Assembly (NCBI GenBank): GCA_025350775.1
Contig: JANXXF010000046.1
Coordinates: forward strand, 1-19,518
Direction of reading: 5' to 3'
From: Actinomycetes bacterium
GTDB lineage: Bacteria > Actinomycetota > Thermoleophilia > Gaiellales > Gaiellaceae
DNA length: 19,518 nt
Made by a program: the position numbers and the translations under genes. The notes under the pieces were generated by a model. It worked only from the letters and a program-made list of their open reading frames with translations, made no database searches and was not told where the DNA came from. Below, piece after piece: positions 1-6,694 of the stretch. Numbering within the stretch: the first letter of the stretch is position 1; each line of letters starts with the position of its first letter.

Positions 1-1
1 G

Positions 2-499
2 CGCACCCTCGGCCGCGACGCCGCACTCGGCGACCAGCAGCGGAAGTACGTCGAGATGATCGAGACGGCGTCGGGGCAGCTCACCGAGCTCATCGCCGAG
101 CTGTCGCTCGTCTCGCGGATCGAGGCCGGCCGCTACCAGGCGAAGCTCGAGGACGCCGACTCGCTCGCCGTCGCGCGGTATGCCGAGGAGCACCTCGGCG
201 CCGACCGGGTCGCGCTCTCCGGCCCCGGGGGCAGGGTCGTCGTCGACCGTGAGCCGGTCGAGCGCGCCGTCTCGGCGCTGATCCAGGCTGCGCTCCGGCA
301 CGGGGCGCAGGAGCACGTGGCCGTGGTCGCCAGCGGTGCCGAGATCACGGTGGAGCGGGTCACCAGGCATGCGGCGCCGGTCGTGCTCGGCCAGGAGATC
401 CGCGACCTGGGCGCGGCGGCCGCCGTGCGCCTGATCGGCTTTCTGGGCGGCGCCGTCACGATCGACGGCGAGCTGCTGACAATCCGCTTGCCCGCGTAG
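2..499 (+). CDS. Sensor histidine kinase-like protein, C-terminal fragment (5' truncated by window edge)
   Basis: The open frame enters from the left edge and ends at TAG 497-499, giving about 165 residues. The first 45 residues look like the second helix of a HisKA dimerisation domain, ending in LVSRIEAGRY, close to the usual 'dLLdlSRiEaG' pattern. The phosphoacceptor H-box would lie upstream of the window. The rest has the layout of a HATPase_c domain but is degenerate. The N-box region (about 275-304) reads ALIQAALRHG where two Asn are expected, and no DxGxG box is visible. The C-terminal part (GAAAAVRLIGFLGG, then TIRLPA) resembles the G2-box helix and last strand of a kinase without the glycine motif. 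It may be a kinase-derived signalling or scaffold protein that binds ATP poorly. The family call is an inference from patterns. Confidence 0.6.
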   Translation, partial: RTLGRDAALGDQQRKYVEMIETASGQLTELIAELSLVSRIEAGRYQAKLEDADSLAVARYAEEHLGADRVALSGPGGRVVVDREPVERAVSALIQAALRHGAQEHVAVVASGAEITVERVTRHAAPVVLGQEIRDLGAAAAVRLIGFLGGAVTIDGELLTIRLPA

Positions 500-504
500 G
501 GCGC

Positions 505-526
505 GGCGCCCGGCCGGGCCGGCGCC
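505..526. terminator. GC-rich hairpin between convergent genes (candidate bidirectional terminator)
   Basis: GGCGCC at 505-510 pairs with GGCGCC at 521-526. Two further G-C pairs (512-513 with 519-520) form if base 511 is bulged, leaving a loop of about 5 nt. It lies in the 61-bp gap between a + gene ending at 499 and a - gene ending at 561, where a shared terminator would be useful. No T-tract follows on either strand, so it is not a textbook intrinsic terminator. Confidence 0.3.
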
Positions 527-560
527 CGCTTGGCCCGTTGCCCCGTGGCGCCCGGCCGTG

Positions 561-1388
561 CTACTTCAGCAGCCGCGACAGCCGCCGGTCCTTCAGCAGC
601 CGCCCGCCGGTCTGGCAGACGCGGCAGTAGTAGATCGTGTGCTCCTCGAAGTCGATGCGGTCGATCGCCGTCCCGCAGACGTGACACGGCTGGCCGAGCC
701 GGTCGTGCACGCGGTAGACCTGCGCATCCGGCAGTCCCTGTTCGCGCAGGGCCAGGCCGCGCAAGAGCTCGGCGTCGATCGCCGCCGCCAGCCGCTCCAC
801 CTCCGCCGCCGAGAGCCGGGTCGAGAGCGCGTACGGTGAGAGCCGGGCGGTATGCAGGATCTCGTTTGCCCAGGCACGCCCGATGCCGGCGAGCGCGCGC
901 TGGTCGCGCAGGAACGCGTGCAGCCGGCGCGCGTCGGCGGCGAGGATCCCCGCCAGCCGCTCGGAGCCGAGCCCCACAGCCTCCGGCCCCAGGTGGGCGA
1001 GCAGCTCCCGGGCCGCCGCCGGCCGCAGCAGCCAGACGCCCGCCGCCTTCTTCGTGCCGCCCTCGGTCAGCATGAGCTCGGCGTCGTCGTCGAAGCGCAG
1101 CCGGAACGCCGGCGCCTTCGGCCGCTTCGCGCCGGGCTCGAGGAAGCGCAGCCGGCCCGCAGTCATCAGGTGGACGAGCAGCACGAGCTCGCCGTCGGTG
1201 GTGGGGAAGAGGAGCCGCTTGGCGCGCCGCTCAGCTCCGCTGAACCGGCGCCCCGCCAGCGCCGCGAGCGGTGGGTCGAACGTCTTCAGCGTGGCGATGT
1301 GCGCCGGCCCGGCCGCCGCCACGGCCGTGCGCGCGACGAGCGGGTCGAGCTCGCGCCGCCACGCCTCCACTTCCGGCCACTCGGGCAT
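561..1388 (-). CDS. Fpg/Nei-family DNA glycosylase (formamidopyrimidine-DNA glycosylase-like)
   Basis: This 275-residue protein is a base-excision repair glycosylase/AP lyase that removes oxidised bases. It begins MPEWPEVEAW, so after removal of Met the family's catalytic Pro (residue 2) and Glu3 are in place, which fixes the start. RRAKRLLF places Lys57 at the position of the conserved beta-elimination lysine, and HLMTAGRL (His73) matches the HLGMSG region. A C-terminal zinc finger is present: C235-x2-C238-x16-C255-x2-C258 (CHVC...CRVCQ). Two things differ from classic MutM. The Arg normally five residues before the third zinc-finger Cys is replaced by His, and a basic tail of about 16 residues follows the finger where MutM normally stops. 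It is therefore probably one of the actinobacterial Fpg/Nei paralogues, with lesion specificity unknown. The start lies 15 bp past the stop of the gamma-glutamyltransferase-like gene on the same strand, so co-transcription is likely. Confidence 0.9.
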   Translation of the reverse strand: MPEWPEVEAWRRELDPLVARTAVAAAGPAHIATLKTFDPPLAALAGRRFSGAERRAKRLLFPTTDGELVLLVHLMTAGRLRFLEPGAKRPKAPAFRLRFDDDAELMLTEGGTKKAAGVWLLRPAAARELLAHLGPEAVGLGSERLAGILAADARRLHAFLRDQRALAGIGRAWANEILHTARLSPYALSTRLSAAEVERLAAAIDAELLRGLALREQGLPDAQVYRVHDRLGQPCHVCGTAIDRIDFEEHTIYYCRVCQTGGRLLKDRRLSRLLK

Positions 1389-1403
1389 CCGAGCAGGGGC
1401 CGA

Positions 1404-2840
1404 CTAGAAGCCGGCCGCGTACCCGTCCTTGCGCGGGTCGGAGCCGCCGCTGAGCGTGCCCTCCTCGTTGACGAGGATCGCCTGGCCGCCGCCGAACGGG
1501 TACGTCTGCTCGTCGAGGGCCACCGTGTGGCCGGCCTGCTCGAGCTCGGCCGCCCGGGGCCACAGCCCCTCTTCCAGCCACACCGTCTCGTCCTCGACCC
1601 GGAATCGCGGCTGGTCGAGCGCGGCCTGCGGGTCGAGCCCGCGGTCGACGAGGCTCGACACCAGCTGCACGTGGGCCTGCGCCTGGATGAAGCCGCCCAT
1701 CACGCCGAAGGGGCCGGCGAGCGCGCCGTCACGCAGCAGCAGCCCGGGAATGATCGTGTGGTACGGCCGCCGGCCGGGCTCGACCGCGCCGTTCACGGCG
1801 AAGCAGGCGCCGCGGTTCTGCAGCGCGATGCCGGTGCCCGGTGCGACGATGCCGGAGCCCCAACCCATGTACACGCTCTGGATGAAGCTGACCGCCATCC
1901 GCTCCTCGTCCACCACCGACAGGTAGACGGTCGACCCGCGCGGCTCGGTCACCCAGGGCGGCGTGTCGCCGCGGCGGCGGGCGAGCCGGTCGGGGGCGAG
2001 CAGCCCGCTCACGTCGGCACCGTCGCGGACGTTGGCGAACGCGTCCTCGAGCGCCAGCCGCACGCATGCCACCTGCGAGGCGAGGTCGGGCTCGAAGCCC
2101 TCCAGCAGCCCCAGCCCGATCAGTGCCGCCACGCCCTGCGTCGGCGGCGGCAGCTCCACGACCTCGTAGCCGCGGTAGCCGATGCGCAGCGGCTCGACCC
2201 AGCGCGGCACGAACCCGGCGAGGTCGCTCTCCTCGAGCCAGCTGACCGAGCTGATGGCGTGGGCGACCGGGCCGCGGTAGAGGGCATCCGGGCCCTCCTC
2301 GGCGACGCGGCGCAGCGTGGCCGCCAGGCCCGGCAGCTGGTAGATGCGGCCCGGCGGCGGCGGCGAGCCGAACTCGGCGGGGGCGGACGACAGCTCCCAC
2401 TGGGCGCTATTGCGGTAGCCGGAGGCGACACCGCGCACGGCTGCGTCGACTGCGTCGGCGAGGCAGGCATCGAGGCCGAGCCTGCCGTAGCGCTCCGAGA
2501 GGGCGGCCCACCCGGCGACCGCGCCGGGAACTGTGATCGAGCGTGGCCCTTTCTGCTCGACGGGGAACACCGGGTCGGCCGAGACGGGCGCCGGGCCTGC
2601 GGAGTCGAGGCCCTCGACGCGGCCGTCGCGCCACACGAGCGCGAAGCAGTCGCCGCCCAGCCCGGTCATCATCGGCTCTGCCACGCAGAGCACGGCGGCG
2701 GCGGCGATCGCTGCGTCGACGGCGTTGCCGCCGCGCTCGAGGCTGCGCAGGCCGGCGCGGGTCGCGAGAGGCTGGCTCGTCGCGACCATGGCGCGCGCGG
2801 CCACCTGGGGGGGACGCCCGTAGGCGAAGCGGAAGCTCAT
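1404..2840 (-). CDS. Gamma-glutamyltransferase-family Ntn hydrolase
   Basis: The product (478 residues from ATG 2838-2840) is a GGT-family enzyme that cleaves or transfers gamma-glutamyl groups, for example from glutathione or gamma-glutamyl-amines. The large-subunit part starts MVATSQPLATRAG and contains GGNAVDAAIAAA, EPMMTGLGGD and GWAALSERYG, all typical of the family. The autoprocessing site is in GSTVYLSVVD: Thr304 aligns with the catalytic N-terminal Thr of the small subunit. It is followed by GWGSGIVAPGTGIALQNRG, then RPYHTIIPG and GVMGGFIQAQAHVQ. No signal peptide is visible, so it is probably cytoplasmic, unlike E. coli Ggt. The frame stays open upstream to 2966, but the extra 42 residues are unlike the family, so the Met beginning MSFRFAYGRPP is chosen. 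Ribosome-binding signals are weak. Substrate is unknown; this subgroup is often annotated only as GGT-like. Confidence 0.88.
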   Translation of the reverse strand: MSFRFAYGRPPQVAARAMVATSQPLATRAGLRSLERGGNAVDAAIAAAAVLCVAEPMMTGLGGDCFALVWRDGRVEGLDSAGPAPVSADPVFPVEQKGPRSITVPGAVAGWAALSERYGRLGLDACLADAVDAAVRGVASGYRNSAQWELSSAPAEFGSPPPPGRIYQLPGLAATLRRVAEEGPDALYRGPVAHAISSVSWLEESDLAGFVPRWVEPLRIGYRGYEVVELPPPTQGVAALIGLGLLEGFEPDLASQVACVRLALEDAFANVRDGADVSGLLAPDRLARRRGDTPPWVTEPRGSTVYLSVVDEERMAVSFIQSVYMGWGSGIVAPGTGIALQNRGACFAVNGAVEPGRRPYHTIIPGLLLRDGALAGPFGVMGGFIQAQAHVQLVSSLVDRGLDPQAALDQPRFRVEDETVWLEEGLWPRAAELEQAGHTVALDEQTYPFGGGQAILVNEEGTLSGGSDPRKDGYAAGF

Positions 2841-2847
2841 CCCTGCA

Positions 2848-2860
2848 GCATCCCTGATGC
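2848..2860. promoter_or_regulatory. 13-bp inverted repeat in the divergent intergenic region (candidate operator)
   Basis: GCATC-CCT-GATGC is a perfect 5-bp inverted repeat with a 3-bp centre. It lies 7 bp upstream of the GGT-like start within the 143-bp gap (2841-2983) separating it from the divergent Mo-hydroxylase operon. That gap must hold promoters for both directions, but I could not identify a convincing -35/-10 pair for either. The operator role is an inference from symmetry and position only. Confidence 0.2.
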
Positions 2861-2972
2861 GATGGTGGCGTGCACGGTCAATTGCGGTAATCTCGCTCGC
2901 GGCCACCTGTGACGGCCAGCGCCCGGTTGCCGTGCTCGAACCAGAATCCGGGATCAGAGTCGACAACGACCC

Positions 2973-2980
2973 GAGGAGAG
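2973..2980 (+). promoter_or_regulatory. Ribosome binding site that fixes the Mo-hydroxylase large-subunit start
   Basis: GAGGAGAG, with the GAGGAG core at 2973-2978, lies 5 nt before ATG 2984. The frame is open further upstream to an ATG at 2909, but that start has no comparable Shine-Dalgarno sequence and would add 25 residues unlike the family. Confidence 0.65.
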
Positions 2981-2983
2981 TGC

Positions 2984-5386
2984 ATGAGCGTCGCCAGCCC
3001 GTATCCGAAAGCGGTTCCCGAGGCGAATCGCTACATCGGCCAGCGCTCGCGGAAGCTGAAGGGCGATCAGTTCCTGACCGGCAAGACCGAGTACGTCAAC
3101 GACCTCGAGTTGCTCGGCACGGTGCACATGTCGGTGCTGCGCAGCCCGCATCCGCATGCGCGCATCAGGAACGTCGACCTGAGCCGGGTGCGCCAGGATC
3201 CGCGCTGCATCAGCGCGTTGGACGGCGAGGAAGCCAAGCAGCATGCCGATCCGATCCCGCACTTCATCTCCGCTGCCGTGTTCGGTGGCAAGTACAACGA
3301 CGTGCGCGTGATCGCTACCGGCAAGGTGACGTACAGGGGGCAGATCGTGGCAGCCGTCGTCGCGCCGAGCCGCGGCGACGCCGACGCGCTGCTCGACCTG
3401 ATCGATGTCGACTACGAGGTGCTGCCGTTCGTGCTGGACGGCGACGAGGCGCTCGAGCCCGGCGCTCCGCTGCTCTACGACACGGAGGGCTGGGAGGACA
3501 ACGTCGTCATCCGCATCCCGTTCGTCGAGGGTGACTTCGACGCGGCGGCGGCCGGCGCCGACCACACGCTCGAGGACACCTTCTACCACCACCGCTACTC
3601 GACCCAGCCGATCGAGACCCGCGGCTACATCGCCTCCTGGGATCCGCGCGCCGAGGCGTACACCTTGCACTTCGCCACGCAGAACCCGCATCCGCTGCGC
3701 TGGGTGCTGTCGGCCGCGCTCCGCGTCAGCGAGGCGCAGATCCGCATCATCGCGCCGACCATCGGCGGCGGCTTCGGCCTGAAGATGCCGGGCCACCCGG
3801 AGGAGGGGCTGACCTGCGTCTTCAGCCGCATCCTGGGCAAGCCGGTCAAGTGGATCGAGGAGCGCGACGAGGCCCTGCTACTCGGCGCCCGCGAGCACTT
3901 CCACCGCTTCAAGGTCGCGTTCAACGCCGACGGCAAGATCGTGGGCCTGCGCAACCACTTCACGGCGAACGTCGGCTCGATCTCGGCCTGCCCGGGCTGG
4001 GGCATGGCGTTTCTCGCGGGACTCTCCTTCCCGACGGGCTACAAGATCCCGGCGACCGACGTCGTGGTCACCGCGGTCACCACCAACAAGGCGCCCTGGC
4101 AGGCCGCGCGCGGCTACGGCAAGGAAGGCCCGCAGATCGTGATGGAGCGGATCATCGACCTCGTCGCCGAGGCGACCGGGATCGACCCGGCCGAGGTTCG
4201 CCGCCGCAACTTCATCAACAAGGACGAGTTCCCGTACAAGACGAACTCGGGCCTCAACATCGACTCGGGCGACTACCATCAGGCGCTCGAGACGGCCCTC
4301 AAGCTGCTCGACTACGACGGCTTCAAGGCCAAGCAGGCGGCCGCCCTCGCCGAGGGCCGGCACATCGGCTTCGGCATCGCGTTCGAGCTCACCCCCGAGT
4401 CGGCGGACATCCCCGGCACGATCGTCGGTGGCTACGACACCTCGACGGTGAAGATGGACCCGTCGGGCAAGGTGACGCTGCTCACCGGCGTCACCACCCC
4501 CGGCTCCGGCAACGACGGCGGCATCGCGCAGATCGTCGCCGACACGCTCGGCGTCGACCTCGACGGCATCACCGTCATTCAGGGTGACACCGACATCTGC
4601 CCGTACGGCTTCGGCAACTACTCGGGCCGCTCGATGGTCTCCGGCGGCAACGCCGCCCTGCTCGCCGCGCGCGACATCCGGGTGAAGCTGTCGAAGGTGG
4701 CCGCGTTCATGCTCGAAGCAGCCGAGGACGACCTCGTCTTCGACCAGGGCAAGATCAGCGTTGCCGGCACCGACAAGGCGGTCGCGATCAAGGATGTCGC
4801 CAACGTCATCTACACGCTCGCCTTCGCCACGGCCCACATGGTCGAGCCGCCGCTCGAGGCGACGCGCGTCTACAAGCCGGACAACATCGTCCACTTCCCC
4901 GACGAGAAGGGCCGCATCCAGCCCTACCCGACGTACTCGAACGCCGTGCACGTCGCGATCGTCGAGGTGGACACCGAGACCGGCAAGGTCGACCTGCAGC
5001 GGTTTGGCGTGCTGCACGACTGCGGCAACATGATCAACCCGATGTTCGTCGAGGGCCAGATGCACGGCGCCGCGGTGATGGGCTTCGGCGCGGCCCTGTC
5101 GGAGGAGTGCAAGTACAACGCGGACGGCTCGCTCGCAGCCGACCGCTTCAAGACGTACATGATGCAGCGGGCCAACGAGATCCCGATGGTCGAGGTCGAA
5201 CACCAGGTGACCCCCAGCCCGTTCACGCTGCTCGGCGTCAAGGGCGCCGGCGAGGCGGGCGTCGGTGGCGCCGCCGGGGCGATCATCAACGCCGTCAACG
5301 ACGCGATCCGGCCGACCGGCGCCCGTCTGCGCCGAACTCCGGCGAGTCCGATCCATGTCCTCGCTGCGCTGAAGGAGGCCCAGTGA
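2984..5386 (+). CDS. Xanthine dehydrogenase/CoxL-family molybdenum hydroxylase, large (molybdopterin-binding) subunit
   Basis: This 800-residue protein is the catalytic subunit of a three-subunit molybdenum hydroxylase that oxidises an aromatic, heterocyclic or aldehyde-type substrate with water as oxygen donor. The N-terminal hammerhead domain (about 20-130) includes RSPHPHARI. The Mo-cofactor regions include the GGGFG loop at 261-265 and TQNPHPLR just before it. The active-site loop is APWQAARGYGKEGPQ (370-384). Arg376 aligns with the substrate-binding Arg of xanthine dehydrogenase (FRGFGGPQ). The catalytic Glu is Glu757 in GAGEAGVGGAAGAI. The CO dehydrogenase signature AYxCSFR is absent, so it is not a form I CO dehydrogenase. 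The stop overlaps the GTG start of the FAD subunit gene (GTGA). The gene order large-medium-small differs from the classical coxMSL order. Substrate cannot be assigned. Confidence 0.92.
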   Translation: MSVASPYPKAVPEANRYIGQRSRKLKGDQFLTGKTEYVNDLELLGTVHMSVLRSPHPHARIRNVDLSRVRQDPRCISALDGEEAKQHADPIPHFISAAVFGGKYNDVRVIATGKVTYRGQIVAAVVAPSRGDADALLDLIDVDYEVLPFVLDGDEALEPGAPLLYDTEGWEDNVVIRIPFVEGDFDAAAAGADHTLEDTFYHHRYSTQPIETRGYIASWDPRAEAYTLHFATQNPHPLRWVLSAALRVSEAQIRIIAPTIGGGFGLKMPGHPEEGLTCVFSRILGKPVKWIEERDEALLLGAREHFHRFKVAFNADGKIVGLRNHFTANVGSISACPGWGMAFLAGLSFPTGYKIPATDVVVTAVTTNKAPWQAARGYGKEGPQIVMERIIDLVAEATGIDPAEVRRRNFINKDEFPYKTNSGLNIDSGDYHQALETALKLLDYDGFKAKQAAALAEGRHIGFGIAFELTPESADIPGTIVGGYDTSTVKMDPSGKVTLLTGVTTPGSGNDGGIAQIVADTLGVDLDGITVIQGDTDICPYGFGNYSGRSMVSGGNAALLAARDIRVKLSKVAAFMLEAAEDDLVFDQGKISVAGTDKAVAIKDVANVIYTLAFATAHMVEPPLEATRVYKPDNIVHFPDEKGRIQPYPTYSNAVHVAIVEVDTETGKVDLQRFGVLHDCGNMINPMFVEGQMHGAAVMGFGAALSEECKYNADGSLAADRFKTYMMQRANEIPMVEVEHQVTPSPFTLLGVKGAGEAGVGGAAGAIINAVNDAIRPTGARLRRTPASPIHVLAALKEAQ

Positions 5387-6189
5387 TCAAGAACCGCTTC
5401 CAGTACCTCGCGCCCACCAGCGTCGAGGAGGCGGCGAACCTGCTGGCCGCCTCGCCAGGCGACACCGAGGTGATCGGCGGTGGCACGTGGGTCGTCGTCG
5501 AGATGACCGCGGGCGACCGCGACCCGAGGCGCGTCATCGACCTCAAGAACGCGGGCCTCCGCTACATCAGGGAGGAGAAAGGCGCCGTCGTGATCGGCGC
5601 CCGCGCCACCTACACCGACGTCGTTCGCTCGGCCGCGGCCGCGAAGCTGCCGGCGCTCGTCGCGATGGCGGCCGGGGTCACCGGCGGTGGCCAGCTGCGC
5701 AATCGGGCCACGCTGGGCGGCTCCGCCTGCTACGGCAACCCGAGCTCGGACGTGCCGGGGCTGCTCGTCGGCCTCGGCGCCACGCTCACCGTCCGCTCTG
5801 CCGGCGGGACGCGCAGCATCGCGGCGGCCGACTTCTTCACCGGCCCGCTGCGGACAGCCCTCCAGACCGGCGAGCTCCTCGAATCGATGACGATCCCGGT
5901 GCCGGCAGGCATGAAGCAGGGGTACTACAAGTTCAAGCTCGCGGAGTCGAGTTGGCCGATCTGTACCGGCACCGCCCTCGTCGGCGCAGACGGCTCGGCG
6001 ACGGTGACGATCGGCGCGGCGAACTGCCGGCCGGTCACGGTCACCGGCTCGGCCTCCGACCTCGACGGCCTGGCACGGGCTGCCGAGGCCGCGATCACGA
6101 GCCCGTTCAGCGACACCCTCGCCGACGGCGAGTATCGAAAGCAGATCGCCGGCGCGATCGCGAAGCGCGCGGTCAAGGCCGCGGTCTAG
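5383..6189 (+). CDS. Molybdenum hydroxylase FAD-binding (medium, CoxM-like) subunit
   Basis: This 268-residue FAD-binding PCMH-type subunit passes electrons from the [2Fe-2S] subunit to an external acceptor. The start is GTG 5383, overlapping the upstream TGA, with a strong GAAGGAGG at 5371-5378; the frame is open further upstream but only inside the large-subunit gene. The two FAD-binding motifs of the family are visible: IGGGTWVVVEM (31-41) and, after GGGQLRNRAT, LGGSACYGNPSSD (111-123), the equivalents of AGGxSL and TIGG...P. The C-terminal CO-dehydrogenase flavoprotein domain (about 170-265) follows. Length is slightly short for the family. It is translationally coupled to the large subunit, with the Fe-S subunit 14 bp downstream. 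Confidence 0.9.
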   Translation: MIKNRFQYLAPTSVEEAANLLAASPGDTEVIGGGTWVVVEMTAGDRDPRRVIDLKNAGLRYIREEKGAVVIGARATYTDVVRSAAAAKLPALVAMAAGVTGGGQLRNRATLGGSACYGNPSSDVPGLLVGLGATLTVRSAGGTRSIAAADFFTGPLRTALQTGELLESMTIPVPAGMKQGYYKFKLAESSWPICTGTALVGADGSATVTIGAANCRPVTVTGSASDLDGLARAAEAAITSPFSDTLADGEYRKQIAGAIAKRAVKAAV

Positions 6190-6203
6190 AGGAGACACCG
6201 ACG

Positions 6204-6689
6204 ATGAGCGACACCATTCACATCGAGCTGACCATCAACGGCGCTGCGAAGTCCGCGGACATCGATCCGCGGCTCCTGCTCGTCGAGGCCATCCGCGACA
6301 CGTTTGGCTACAAGGGCACCCACATCGGCTGCCTGACCGGCGACTGCGGCGCCTGCACCATCGAGCTGAACGGCGAGATCGAGAAGTCGTGCCTCGTGCT
6401 GGCCGCCAGCGCGGACGGCGGCGAGATCCGCACCATCGAGGGCATCGCCCCCGACGACGGCGGGCTCCATCCGGTGCAGCAGGCCTTCTGGGACGAGTAC
6501 GGCTTCCAGTGCGGCTACTGCCTGCCCGGCATGCTGTTCGCTGCGCTCGACCTGATCGAGTCGAACCCGACCCCGGACGAGGCCCAGATCCGCCATGCCA
6601 TCAGCGGCAACTACTGCCGCTGCACCGGCTACAACAACATCGTGACGTCGATCCAGACCGCGGCGCAGCGCATGGCCGCAGCGAAGTAG
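6204..6689 (+). CDS. Molybdenum hydroxylase 2x[2Fe-2S] (small, CoxS-like) subunit
   Basis: This 161-residue iron-sulfur subunit links the Mo site to FAD. The N-terminal ferredoxin-type cluster uses C43-x4-C48-x2-C51-x11-C63 (GCLTGDCGACTIELNG). The C-terminal helical cluster uses C103-x2-C106-x31-C138-x-C140 (FQCGYCLPGM and NYCRCTGY). All eight ligands are present, and GYCLPGM carries the position of the family's cofactor-contacting residue just after the third cluster Cys pair. The ATG at 6204 follows AGAGGAGA at 6188-6195. Length matches the family. It is third in the operon, followed 5 bp later by the disrupted flavoprotein gene. Confidence 0.94.
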   Translation: MSDTIHIELTINGAAKSADIDPRLLLVEAIRDTFGYKGTHIGCLTGDCGACTIELNGEIEKSCLVLAASADGGEIRTIEGIAPDDGGLHPVQQAFWDEYGFQCGYCLPGMLFAALDLIESNPTPDEAQIRHAISGNYCRCTGYNNIVTSIQTAAQRMAAAK

Positions 6690-6694
6690 CAGGC

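Noticed and set aside
2876..2881. TTGACC on the - strand as -35 of the gamma-glutamyltransferase-like gene
   Set aside because: At 16-18 bp the possible -10 hexamers (CATCAG, TCAGGG) match poorly, so no promoter was called.
852..2912. A 686-codon open frame on the + strand
   Set aside because: It is antisense to the glycosylase and gamma-glutamyltransferase-like genes, whose conserved motifs are on the - strand. Its product is a low-complexity Arg/Ala/Gly/Pro-rich string without domains, as expected in very GC-rich DNA.
2984..6689. Aerobic CO dehydrogenase (coxMSL)
   Set aside because: The AYxCSFR signature of form I CO dehydrogenase is missing and the gene order is large-medium-small. Only the broader molybdenum hydroxylase family is supported.
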